Source: CAYLRF01 sp964385995 (lineage in GTDB: Bacteria; Bacillota; Clostridia; Lachnospirales; Lachnospiraceae). From it: a DNA stretch of 34,474 nucleotides. Both the position numbers and the translations under genes were made by a program. Below, in pieces: positions 16,453-24,403 of the stretch. The notes below the pieces were generated by a model. That model was not told where the DNA came from, did not search any database, and worked only from the letters and a program-made list of their open reading frames with translations. Where the stretch lies: positions 1-34,474 of the forward strand of contig CAYLRF010000011.1 in the NCBI GenBank assembly GCA_964385995.1. The letters are read 5' to 3'. How positions within the stretch are numbered: the stretch's first letter is position 1; each line of letters begins with the position of its first letter.

Positions 16453-16531
16453 AAAATGTCCGCCCCCCCCCCCGTCGACAAAAGTGTTTAACTTATTATT
16501 CAATTTGGGATTTTTAATTTTGTAAGTCTAA

Positions 16532-17863
16532 TCAGTAATCCGTGCTTATAAAGACCACGCTGTTCGGCTTCATCGAAAGCTCGAACGTATCCATGTAGAT
16601 CTCTTCCGTAAGCGCCGCGTCATGCTCCTCATCCAGCAGATACATATTTAATTTCCGATTCTCGGGCATTTTTATACTCACGCCGAAGCGCTTGGCTACT
16701 TTATCTTCCTTATCGGTATAGTAGACGAGCATTACGGAGACATTCCCCGCCTCATCCCTGGCCGCGAGGACGTCTATGCCGTCGACGTCGCTTGTTGCGG
16801 CTACCTGCGTGCCCTTCTTATAAAGGTCGTTAAAGAGCTTAAACGCATAAAAACTTTTCAGCGGCTTATAGGTGTCGATATCGAAAAGTCCGTTCCAGTT
16901 GGTCGGCCTCGCGTCGTAATACATCAGCATGTCTATGTCGGAATTTTGGCATTTACACATGACGGAGGCGTCGAAAACGGCCCCCTTCGCGGCCTTTATC
17001 ACGTATTTAAAAGATTTGCGCAAACCCCCTTTCCAACTGTCCTCCTCGCAGATGTAATTCCATTCGTTTAAAATGCTCTTTGCGTCCCGATATCCGTATT
17101 GATCAAGGAGTTCACGTACCATGACCGATCTTTCCGGCAAATTGGCGGGTTCCCAGTCATACCTATGCCATGAGAAGAAATCCAGCGGCACGCGCTTTCC
17201 CTCTCTTGTGAGATATTCCAAAAAGTTTTCCATCCACTTCCTGTTTGATTTTGGGGATGCCATGGCGGGTCCTCCGATCTTAAGGTCGGGGAAACTGCTC
17301 TTTAGGTGTGTGGCCGTGATCGCGTAAAGCTCATAAAACTGCTCCGCCGTGCCGCCCCATGTCGCGCTTAGCTTGCCGGCGCTTTTTTCCAGATCCGGTT
17401 CATTCCAGATTTCCCAGTATTTTATGTCCATGTGGTATCCGTCCGCCCATCCCTCATTGTAGTGTCGGATGATATGCTCGCAGATAACCGCCCATTTATG
17501 AAAATCCTTCGGGGGGAGCGTTCCGTATTTTTTCACGGTATGCTCGATCTTTGATCCCAGACGGTAAAATATCTCCATCCCCGCTTCCTTTATGGCGGTT
17601 AAATATTTATCCGTACAGGCGAAATCGTAAGATTTCTCATCATAAGGGTCCGCGTCGAAATTCGGGAAAATGCCCGTGATATCCGTACCGTGTTCCCCTC
17701 CGTATCCGTCGAAGAAAGCCGAGTCATGAATACGTGCGTAAGGGATCCCCGCCTCCATAAACAGCTGACTGTTATCCACGCTGCCGAAAAGCACGGGTCC
17801 GTTATTGGTCGCGTGCATCGGTTTTACGCGTCCCAACGCCTCATCTGTCTTTACTGTGATCAT
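16532..17863 (-). CDS. GH39-type glycoside hydrolase, cytoplasmic (copy 1)
   Basis: A 443-residue TIM-barrel glycosidase like beta-xylosidases of family GH39 (clan GH-A). The acid/base glutamate is Glu155 in EIWNEPDL and the nucleophile Glu267 in ILNEWNY; FFSWHRYDW and the DADPYDEKSYDF strand fit the family. The start is ATG at 17863 behind AAGGAGG; the frame continues upstream to 18064 without a better site. No signal peptide is present, so the substrate must be an imported glycoside. The gene is the second of a tandem pair, 173 bp after copy 2. GH39 activities include beta-xylosidase and alpha-iduronidase; specificity here is not assigned. Confidence 0.82.
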   Translation of the reverse strand: MITVKTDEALGRVKPMHATNNGPVLFGSVDNSQLFMEAGIPYARIHDSAFFDGYGGEHGTDITGIFPNFDADPYDEKSYDFACTDKYLTAIKEAGMEIFYRLGSKIEHTVKKYGTLPPKDFHKWAVICEHIIRHYNEGWADGYHMDIKYWEIWNEPDLEKSAGKLSATWGGTAEQFYELYAITATHLKSSFPDLKIGGPAMASPKSNRKWMENFLEYLTREGKRVPLDFFSWHRYDWEPANLPERSVMVRELLDQYGYRDAKSILNEWNYICEEDSWKGGLRKSFKYVIKAAKGAVFDASVMCKCQNSDIDMLMYYDARPTNWNGLFDIDTYKPLKSFYAFKLFNDLYKKGTQVAATSDVDGIDVLAARDEAGNVSVMLVYYTDKEDKVAKRFGVSIKMPENRKLNMYLLDEEHDAALTEEIYMDTFELSMKPNSVVFISTDY

Positions 17864-18036
17864 ATCTATCCTCCTTAAGTTTAACTTCCCGCCTTCCTGA
17901 CATCCACACCCTTCAAACGCCTTAAACCCCTGAAATATCCGTCTGCTTCGCCTCCTTCCCAAAGCTTTCTTAACGCCGCTAAAGGCATCCCTTAAAAAAC
18001 GCGCCTCCTCTCCTGCTCCGGGGGCATCAAGAAAAC

Positions 18037-19356
18037 CTACTCCATCGGATCCGTGCTCAGGCATATCGCGCTGTCGGGGTTCATCTCCACGGTCACCGTA
18101 TCCGAGTATACTTCTCTCACGAGCTCACAGTCGCGCTCATCATCCAAAAGATACATATAAAGCTTCTTTTTCGTAAGTCCCTTAAAATTCACATCGAAAC
18201 ATTTGGGAGTCCGATCCGTATCGGAGCCGAAAAAACTGATGAGTGCGGACACATCTTTCTCTTCGTCCGCCGCGCAGATCATGTCAATGCCGTCCACGTC
18301 ATTTTCACAGGCGATCTGATTTTTCTTCTCATAAAGCTTCGAGAACATTTTAAAGGGATAGTAACCCTTCTGCGGAGACAGATCATAGTAGTAAAACAAA
18401 CTGTTCAGGTACCCGGGCTGCGCTCCGTAATACATCAGCATGTCGATATCCGAGTTTTGCGCCCTGCACATGCAGGAAGCGATAAAGGCGGCTCCTTTGA
18501 TGCCGTTCATATCCTTATAAGCGCCGCCTTTCGTGGAATAATTCCACTCATCCACGATACTCTCCGTATCCGTATATCCGTATTTGTTAAGTAGCGCCCG
18601 TATCCTTACGGAAAACTCAACCAGCTGATTCGGATCGGACATGTACCTGTGCCATGAGAAAAAATCAAGCGGGGTCCGCTCTTTATCCTCCGTAAGGCTT
18701 GAAAGAAACCCTTCGATCCATTCCTCATTTCTCGGACTTGCAAGTCCCGGCCCTCCGATCTTTAAAGCCGGAAAAGCCTTCTTAAGGTGAGTGGCCGCCA
18801 CTTTATAAAGCTCATAGTACTCCCGGGCGGTTCCGGTCCATGACGGGCTGTGACCGGGGTTTAAATCAGGCTCATTCCAGATCTCCCAGTACTCTATGCC
18901 CAAATGAAGGCCGCCTGCCCAGCCTTCGTTATAATGTCGTATGATGTACTCGCAGATGACCGCCCATTTTTGAAAATCCTTCGGAGGCACGGCGCCGTAT
19001 TTCTTCTCATCATATACCGCGGCGGCCTCGAATCTTCCGCCCAGACGGTAAAATGTCTCGGTGCCCGCTTTTTCGATGTTCTTAAGATAGGCGTCCGTCA
19101 CCGCGAAGTCATAGGAACCCTCATCATACGGATCCGCGTCAAAATCCCGAAATATCCCCGGCACATCCACGGCGTGTTCCTCTCCGAACTCCTGACATAG
19201 CGACGCGTCGTGATTTCGCGCGTACGGGATGCGCGCCTTTCGGTACGTCTCGAAATTGTTTCGCGAACTTCCCTCGCGTTCGATGGTGGGACCGTTGTTG
19301 ACGGCGTGCATGGGCTTTATCGAGCCGACCTTCTCATTTACCTTCACTGTTATCAT
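18037..19356 (-). CDS. GH39-type glycoside hydrolase, cytoplasmic (copy 2)
   Basis: A 439-residue paralogue of the downstream gene with the same order of motifs: MITVK start, KPMHAVNNGP, DADPYDEGSYDF, acid/base Glu162 in EIWNEPDLNP, FFSWHRYMS, and nucleophile Glu270 in IVDEWNY. The start is ATG at 19356 following AAGGAGG; an upstream in-frame GTG at 19371 overlaps that ribosome site and is rejected. There is no signal peptide. It is first in the pair, with a strong divergent promoter. The two copies differ around the active-site loops (LNEWNYICEEDS versus VDEWNYSTKGGA), which suggests different substrates rather than recent duplication. Confidence 0.82.
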   Translation of the reverse strand: MITVKVNEKVGSIKPMHAVNNGPTIEREGSSRNNFETYRKARIPYARNHDASLCQEFGEEHAVDVPGIFRDFDADPYDEGSYDFAVTDAYLKNIEKAGTETFYRLGGRFEAAAVYDEKKYGAVPPKDFQKWAVICEYIIRHYNEGWAGGLHLGIEYWEIWNEPDLNPGHSPSWTGTAREYYELYKVAATHLKKAFPALKIGGPGLASPRNEEWIEGFLSSLTEDKERTPLDFFSWHRYMSDPNQLVEFSVRIRALLNKYGYTDTESIVDEWNYSTKGGAYKDMNGIKGAAFIASCMCRAQNSDIDMLMYYGAQPGYLNSLFYYYDLSPQKGYYPFKMFSKLYEKKNQIACENDVDGIDMICAADEEKDVSALISFFGSDTDRTPKCFDVNFKGLTKKKLYMYLLDDERDCELVREVYSDTVTVEMNPDSAICLSTDPME

Positions 19357-19427
19357 ACTTACCTCCTTCACGACCCTTTTCCGACGTATATTTCACGTCA
19401 TAAAGGTTTTCCCGCGTCTTTCGTGAC

Positions 19428-19456
19428 TTTATATCACACGGGCGCTTTTTTGTAAA
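19428..19456 (-). promoter_or_regulatory. Promoter of the GH39 pair
   Basis: On the minus strand TTTACA (19451-19456) and TATAAA (19428-19433) are 17 bp apart, with TGA forming an extended -10. Transcription would start near 19421, about 65 nt before the ATG at 19356. The leader contains a further small inverted repeat, GACGT-N7-ACGTC (19383-19399). Confidence 0.7.
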
Positions 19457-19472
19457 TAGACTTCTTCTATTT
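19454..19472. promoter_or_regulatory. Candidate operator between divergent GH39 and membrane-protein promoters
   Basis: A perfect inverted repeat, AAATAGA-N5-TCTATTT. It overlaps the -35 element of the GH39 promoter and the -35 position of the rightward promoter, so one bound protein could control both. It also contains ATAG-N7-CTAT, like the metY boxes, but lacks their TTGGAC at 22 bp, so a different regulator is likely. Confidence 0.5.
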
Positions 19473-19484
19473 GCGGCGGCGCTT

Positions 19485-19493
19485 TGGTATAAT
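19485..19493 (+). promoter_or_regulatory. Extended -10 promoter of the membrane protein gene
   Basis: TGGTATAAT gives a perfect -10 (19488-19493) with extended TG. The -35 position (TTCTAT, 19465-19470) is poor and lies in the inverted repeat. Transcription would start close to 19500, so the leader is only about 13 nt and the ribosome site (GGAGG) lies at its very 5' end. Confidence 0.5.
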
Positions 19494-19512
19494 GTCGGCG
19501 GAGGCGATACCC

Positions 19513-20406
19513 ATGCCGCTTATGGATGAATTTAAAGACGAAAGAGAAAAGCTTAAGAAAAACGGGACTTTCGGGCAAAAGCTCGGTTATTTCTGGGATT
19601 ATTACAAAATCCCCGTGATCATCGTAACTGTCATCATCATTTTCATCATCTATCTTATACACCACTACGTGACGGCCACCAAGGACGTGCTGACCGGCCA
19701 ATTCTTAAATGTACGCATATCAACCGGCAGCGACATAATAGACGGCGTGACAGATGATTTTGAAAAATCCATAAAGCTTGACACCAAGGAATACAGCGTC
19801 TCCATCGGAAACACCTTGAGCTATGTCCCCGTAAATAACGAGAATCCCCAGGGAAACGTGAATAATTACGCCACCATAGAGACGCTCACCACATGGATCG
19901 CGGCGGGCACCGTCGATTTCGTGAGCGCGGACTTTAAGACCGTGAATGAACTCGCGTACAGACAATATTTCGATAAACCGGATGATGTGATGAAAAAAGA
20001 CGATCTTAAAAGATATGAACCTTATTTTCTCTATATGGATCAGGCCGTCGCGGATGAGATAGAGAAAGCTTCGAAAGAGAATATGGAACCCGAAAATATC
20101 ACCTATCCCGACTGCGATGACCCGGATTCCATGAAAAAACCCGTTCCCATGATGATAGATATAAGCGACGCTCCGCTCATTAAAAAGCTGTACCCCGACG
20201 CCGGGAAGGTGGGCCTTGCCTTCACGGTGACCGCGGAACATAAGGAAAACGCCGTGAAATTTCTCGACTTTATCATGAGTAGCGCAAAAGTGGAAAAGGA
20301 CGTCGGAAAATCAGGCACGCACTTCGCGCCGCCGTGTACGCGGGATGATGCGGATGATGCCCGCCGGCGGTACTTTGGGCAGGTTTCACTGACACGGCTT
20401 TTCTAA
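19513..20406 (+). CDS. Single-pass membrane protein with extracytoplasmic domain, function unknown
   Basis: A 297-residue protein. The start is ATG at 19513, behind GGAGG and after the -10 element; an earlier frame start at 19471 lies upstream of the promoter. A charged N-terminus contains KLGYFWDYYK, then one transmembrane segment at about residues 33-52 (IPVIIVTVIIIFIIYLIHH) and a long domain outside the cell. The GYFWDYYK-plus-one-helix layout recurs in uncharacterised Lachnospiraceae proteins. The outer part ends with features reminiscent of substrate-binding proteins (GKVGLAFTVTAEHKENAVKF), but I cannot assign a fold. It is divergent from the GH39 pair and convergent with the radical activase, seven bases away. 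Confidence 0.7.
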   Translation: MPLMDEFKDEREKLKKNGTFGQKLGYFWDYYKIPVIIVTVIIIFIIYLIHHYVTATKDVLTGQFLNVRISTGSDIIDGVTDDFEKSIKLDTKEYSVSIGNTLSYVPVNNENPQGNVNNYATIETLTTWIAAGTVDFVSADFKTVNELAYRQYFDKPDDVMKKDDLKRYEPYFLYMDQAVADEIEKASKENMEPENITYPDCDDPDSMKKPVPMMIDISDAPLIKKLYPDAGKVGLAFTVTAEHKENAVKFLDFIMSSAKVEKDVGKSGTHFAPPCTRDDADDARRRYFGQVSLTRLF

Positions 20407-20413
20407 CCCTTAT

Positions 20414-21229
20414 CTAAACCACGACCGCGTTCCTGAAATATCGGGTAAAATCTTCGTCGCGGTTCTTCTCCGACGGGAGCGTATACGTCATGCCGACCAT
20501 ACCGTATTTCGCGCCGGCGAGTGTGTTATAGGGCATAAGCTCCACTCTCGCGTCGCCCGCGATATCGGCGATGGCCCGAAGATTTTCCTTAGTATCCGTG
20601 ATATCGGGAATAAGCGGCACGCGATATACGAAGGGCTTTTCGCTTTCCTTAAGCCACGAGGCGTTCTTTAGGATCTGTCTGTTACTTACTCCCGTATACT
20701 CGATGTGTTTTTTCTCATCCGCTATCTTGATATCCTGCAGCACGAAATCCATGCGGCCGACCACTTTTCGATATGTCTCAGAGTCGGCGAATCCGCTTGT
20801 CTGCACCGCTTTATGCACCCCGGGCATGAGATCCGCAACCTCGCAGACGAAATCTCCCTGCAGCATGGGCTCTCCCCCGGAAAACGTGACTCCACCGCCC
20901 ATGTTTTTAAGGATATCGGCGTTTTTCATCACGCGACCCGCGAGATCCTCGGCCGTCATTTCCTCGCCCGCCACGCTTAAAGCCCCGTTCGGACAGGCGA
21001 GGACACATCTTCCGAACGGCCGGCAAATCTCATGCCCGCAAGGTTTCATGCATTGGCCGCAGTGTTTGCAGAAATTCGGCTTTACCATAAGCTGCTTTTC
21101 GGCCGAGAGGCCCTCGGGATTATGACACCACCTGCAGCGAAGGGGGCAGCCTTTTAGAAAAACCGTCTCCCGGCTGCCAGGCCCGTCATGCACCGTGAAT
21201 TCTTTGATGTCAAATACGACGCCCGTCAT
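20414..21229 (-). CDS. Glycyl radical enzyme activating protein (radical SAM)
   Basis: A 271-residue activase. The radical-SAM cluster is CPLRCRWC (Cys28, Cys32, Cys35), preceded by the family stretch EFTVHDGPGSRETVFLKG. Between the cluster and the GGEP motif lies a ferredoxin-like insert with seven cysteines (54, 57, 60, 64, 69, 75, 79), the layout of activases for decarboxylase/dehydratase-type enzymes rather than PFL. It uses SAM to place a radical on the partner's glycine under anoxia. The start at 21229 is five bases after the stop of the glycyl radical enzyme gene, which identifies the partner. It is the last gene of the minus-strand gal cluster. Confidence 0.92.
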   Translation of the reverse strand: MTGVVFDIKEFTVHDGPGSRETVFLKGCPLRCRWCHNPEGLSAEKQLMVKPNFCKHCGQCMKPCGHEICRPFGRCVLACPNGALSVAGEEMTAEDLAGRVMKNADILKNMGGGVTFSGGEPMLQGDFVCEVADLMPGVHKAVQTSGFADSETYRKVVGRMDFVLQDIKIADEKKHIEYTGVSNRQILKNASWLKESEKPFVYRVPLIPDITDTKENLRAIADIAGDARVELMPYNTLAGAKYGMVGMTYTLPSEKNRDEDFTRYFRNAVVV

Positions 21230-21234
21230 TTTCC

Positions 21235-23235
21235 CTACACGCTGTACTGCTGGCGCATGAGCACGTGATCCTGATACTCTTTATCAAGCTCCACGAAATA
21301 AGCGCTCCAGCCCCAGATACGGACTATAAGCTGCCTGTGATTTTCGGGATGTATCTGAGCGTCCTTTAAAAGCTTGGTATTTACGGCGTTAAGCTGAAGC
21401 TGATGTCCGCCCATGTCGATGTAAGTCTTTACCAATGCCGCCACTTTCTTCACACTCTCCTCGTCGCTGAACATGGCCGATGAGAACTCCAGCGTAAGCG
21501 GGCCTCCGTTCATGTTTTCGACGAGGTTCGGCTTCGTAAATGACGAGATGACGGAGAAGGGCCCCTTGATCCTCGCGAAAAGGCTCGCCGAATAATTCGT
21601 GCCGAGCGGTTCTCCCTTTCTCCTGCCGTCGGGAGAGGCGCCTATCTCCTTCGCGCTGCTTAGGTATCCCATGGCGGTGCCTGTTCCCGCGCGGTATATG
21701 CCGCCGCGGCAGTTTTTCTTTCCTTTCAGGCTGTCGGCGAACGACTGAAGCAGCAATACGCCCATACTGTCCGGCAGATCCTCATTGTTGCCCATCTTCG
21801 GCGCTTCGTACCGAAGAAGATGAAGCATCTCGTTATTGCCCTCAAAATCCGCGTCCACCGCGTCGATAAGTTCGCGCTTCGTGAAGCGTTTCTCGTCATA
21901 GACGTATTTTTTGATTACCGCGAGCGAATCCGCAGCGGTCGCCACCCCGGCGCCGTGGAAGCCGAAATTGTTGTACTTCGCGCCGTCATATATGCCGCCG
22001 TCTATGAGGATGTTCATAAAAGGCGAGGGCACGAACCAGAGATTTTTAATACCGTCGCAGAGTCTGTCACATTCATTTTGAATCTCAAGCTTTACCTTCT
22101 CCAAAAACTCGTCGAAGGTATCGCTATTTTCCAGATGGTTATGCAGACAAATGTCTATGACTTTCGGAAATGACAGCAGCGCGATATTCGCGACGTCTCC
22201 TCCCACTTTCGGGATGATAAACTCCCAGCAGGCCGCCACCACGTAATCCGCGGCGTCTTTTTTATCGTAACCTAAGCGCATAAGGCCCTCTATGACCACG
22301 TCGTCATTGGAATATTGCGGAAATCCGAGGCCCACTTTCGTAAGTTCGCTTCCCAGCTCATATATCCTCATGGGAGTCTTTTTGCTCACGCGCAGGTTGA
22401 TCTTCGGATCAATTAAAAGCAGCTCCCTGCTCGCCGTAAGGCACAACTCGGAAAGGAGATTGAACACGTCGTTTCCGTCCTCGTCGATACCTCCCAGTAC
22501 CACGCTCTGTCCGTTATCTCCCATCTGCTGCCCGGGATACAGGTCGCTGTCCTTATTAAAGCTTAAGAAGAAATCTTCCAGAAGCTCCAGCGCGCTCTCC
22601 CTCGTGTAAAGGCCTTTATCCATGTCGGCCTTAAGATACGGGTACATGTATTTGTCAAGGCGTCCCACGGTATTGTGATAATTGCCTTCGAGCCACAGAG
22701 AGTAGTGGATGATACGAAAGCTTTGAAGCGCCTCGTAAAAACCCGTGGCTCCGTAAGCTGGCACACGAGCGAGCACCCGGGCAAGCTTTAAATTTCCTTC
22801 CTCCTCGGCTTTCTTTCGGTAACGCGCGGTAAGATCCAATATGGCGTTTATGATTCTCTTTCCGTACTCATCGGCGCCGTCATATAGAGACAAAAGTCCT
22901 TCCTTTATCGCCCTCTCGTAATCCGGAGAGAGATTCGACATATACCCCAGCTCGTGGATGAAGTGATCCTTTCTAATCTCCTTCCACTCATCGGCGGTAA
23001 AGCAGTCCGGCAGGGTCTTTACCGTCCTTATAAAGCAGATCTTCTCGCCCGGCAGCAAAACCGGCGTCTCAAGGCTCGCCATAAGCTCGAAGCGTCTCGT
23101 CATGCGTTCCTTGGGACTTAAGGCCTCTTTGGCGAATTCTTCGGCCAGATTCGCATATTCGGGAAAATCCGTGCGATATTCGTGATGTTTCTTATTTACG
23201 ATATATTCTCTCAGGTTTTTTATATTATCTGTCAT
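21235..23235 (-). CDS. Glycyl radical enzyme of unknown substrate, not a pyruvate formate-lyase
   Basis: A 666-residue PFL-superfamily enzyme, shorter than most dehydratases of about 780-850 residues. The thiyl-radical cysteine is Cys336 in VVAACWEF, a single Cys followed by Trp-Glu (ACWE instead of the common GCxE); PFL's Cys-Cys pair is absent. The glycine radical is Gly642 in VRIWGWSAYF, where most family members have R-V-[SAC]-G-Y. The position fits, 25 residues from the C-terminus. Asp/Glu-rich LDKEYQDHVLMRQQY ends the protein. The start at 23235 follows AAGGAG. It lies 23 bp behind galM and 5 bp before its activase, so it is probably expressed with galactose utilisation. A C-C, C-O or decarboxylation reaction on a sugar-derived compound is possible; no substrate can be named. 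Confidence 0.9.
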   Translation of the reverse strand: MTDNIKNLREYIVNKKHHEYRTDFPEYANLAEEFAKEALSPKERMTRRFELMASLETPVLLPGEKICFIRTVKTLPDCFTADEWKEIRKDHFIHELGYMSNLSPDYERAIKEGLLSLYDGADEYGKRIINAILDLTARYRKKAEEEGNLKLARVLARVPAYGATGFYEALQSFRIIHYSLWLEGNYHNTVGRLDKYMYPYLKADMDKGLYTRESALELLEDFFLSFNKDSDLYPGQQMGDNGQSVVLGGIDEDGNDVFNLLSELCLTASRELLLIDPKINLRVSKKTPMRIYELGSELTKVGLGFPQYSNDDVVIEGLMRLGYDKKDAADYVVAACWEFIIPKVGGDVANIALLSFPKVIDICLHNHLENSDTFDEFLEKVKLEIQNECDRLCDGIKNLWFVPSPFMNILIDGGIYDGAKYNNFGFHGAGVATAADSLAVIKKYVYDEKRFTKRELIDAVDADFEGNNEMLHLLRYEAPKMGNNEDLPDSMGVLLLQSFADSLKGKKNCRGGIYRAGTGTAMGYLSSAKEIGASPDGRRKGEPLGTNYSASLFARIKGPFSVISSFTKPNLVENMNGGPLTLEFSSAMFSDEESVKKVAALVKTYIDMGGHQLQLNAVNTKLLKDAQIHPENHRQLIVRIWGWSAYFVELDKEYQDHVLMRQQYSV

Positions 23236-23258
23236 GACCTTCTCCTTACCGTGTGAGC

Positions 23259-24320
23259 TTACACCCGCGCTCTTCTCATACTCTCGGTGCTGAATTTGTA
23301 AGCGGTCTTTGTGCGATAAATGTCGCCCGCCTTTACTATGACGCTCGGGAAATTCGCGTGATGAACGGCGTCGGGGTACCCCTGCGTCTCAAAGCATATG
23401 CCCTGTCTGTATTTGTATACGGCTCCGCCTTTTCCGGGCTCGTCATCCAGATAATTTCCAGTGTAAATCTGAAGCCCCGGGCGATCCGTGTAGACTTCCA
23501 TCTCTATGCCGCTTTTCCCTGATGAGAGAAGCGCAACTTTTTTAAACGCCCCGTCATTATTAAGGCACCAGTTGTGATCGTAGCCCTTTCCGAGCCTTAT
23601 CTGCTCGAAATCGGAGTTGATATCCCTGCCTACCGTTTTCTTTACGCGAAAATCCATGGGCGTCGCTTCCACGGGCACTATCTCTCCCGTGGGAATCTGA
23701 CCCGCGTCCGTCGCCACGAAAGCGTCGGCGTCGATCCACAGCCTGTGACCGAGTATATCCCCCGAGTCATGACCGTTAAGGTTAAAATACGAGTGATTCG
23801 TCATATTTACGATCGTGTCGCGGTCGGGTATTCCGAAATATTCGATCATGACGGCGCCGTCATCGGTCAGAGTATAGGTGACATCCACGTCAAAGTTTCC
23901 CGGATAACCCTGATCCCCGTCCGGGCTGTGAAGTGAAAAAGTAATGCCGTGTTCTGTCGTCCCGCTCACTTTCCATATGCGGTGATGGTAAAAATCGCGC
24001 CCGCTGTGAAGATTATCCTCTCCGTTTGTCTTATCCAGATGATAAGTCACGCCGTTTAACTCAAATGCCGCGCCGCCTATGCGGTTGCCGTTTCGCCCGA
24101 TCGTCGCCCCGAAGCATGTGACCTGCGGCCTCATATATCCCTGCGGGCTGTCGTAACCGAGTACGACGTCCGGCATTTGTCCTCTCTTTGCGGGCACCTT
24201 AAGCGAGTAAAGCGTCGCGCCGAAATCCGTAACCTCCATGACCATGCCGAGTGCGTTCTCAAATGTGTAAAGCGTCGCCGCCTCTCCGCCTTTTCCCGTT
24301 CCGAAAGCTCTTGTCTTCAT
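23259..24320 (-). CDS. galM: Aldose 1-epimerase (galactose mutarotase)
   Basis: A 353-residue mutarotase interconverting beta- and alpha-D-galactose ahead of GalK. Family marks are GATIGRNGNRIGG (substrate-binding arginine), NLHSGRDFYHHRIW (His), TNHSYFNLNG (catalytic His) and ICFETQGYPDAVHH with the catalytic glutamate. The start is ATG at 24320, nine bases after GGGAGG; an in-frame ATG at 24329 directly abuts that site. It lies between galT (83 bp upstream) and the glycyl radical enzyme (23 bp downstream), which places the radical enzyme in the gal transcript. Confidence 0.93.
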   Translation of the reverse strand: MKTRAFGTGKGGEAATLYTFENALGMVMEVTDFGATLYSLKVPAKRGQMPDVVLGYDSPQGYMRPQVTCFGATIGRNGNRIGGAAFELNGVTYHLDKTNGEDNLHSGRDFYHHRIWKVSGTTEHGITFSLHSPDGDQGYPGNFDVDVTYTLTDDGAVMIEYFGIPDRDTIVNMTNHSYFNLNGHDSGDILGHRLWIDADAFVATDAGQIPTGEIVPVEATPMDFRVKKTVGRDINSDFEQIRLGKGYDHNWCLNNDGAFKKVALLSSGKSGIEMEVYTDRPGLQIYTGNYLDDEPGKGGAVYKYRQGICFETQGYPDAVHHANFPSVIVKAGDIYRTKTAYKFSTESMRRARV

Positions 24321-24403
24321 CTTAATCATCCTCCCCGCAGGAATCTCCTTAAAAATCTCACTTCGTCGTCGCCACCATCATACGGTTCATGAAAAAGGCG
24401 ATA

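Noticed and set aside
21235..23235. Pyruvate formate-lyase annotation
   Set aside because: PFL needs two adjacent catalytic cysteines; only one (Cys336, followed by Trp-Glu) is present, and the activase has the extra cysteine insert absent from PFL activase.
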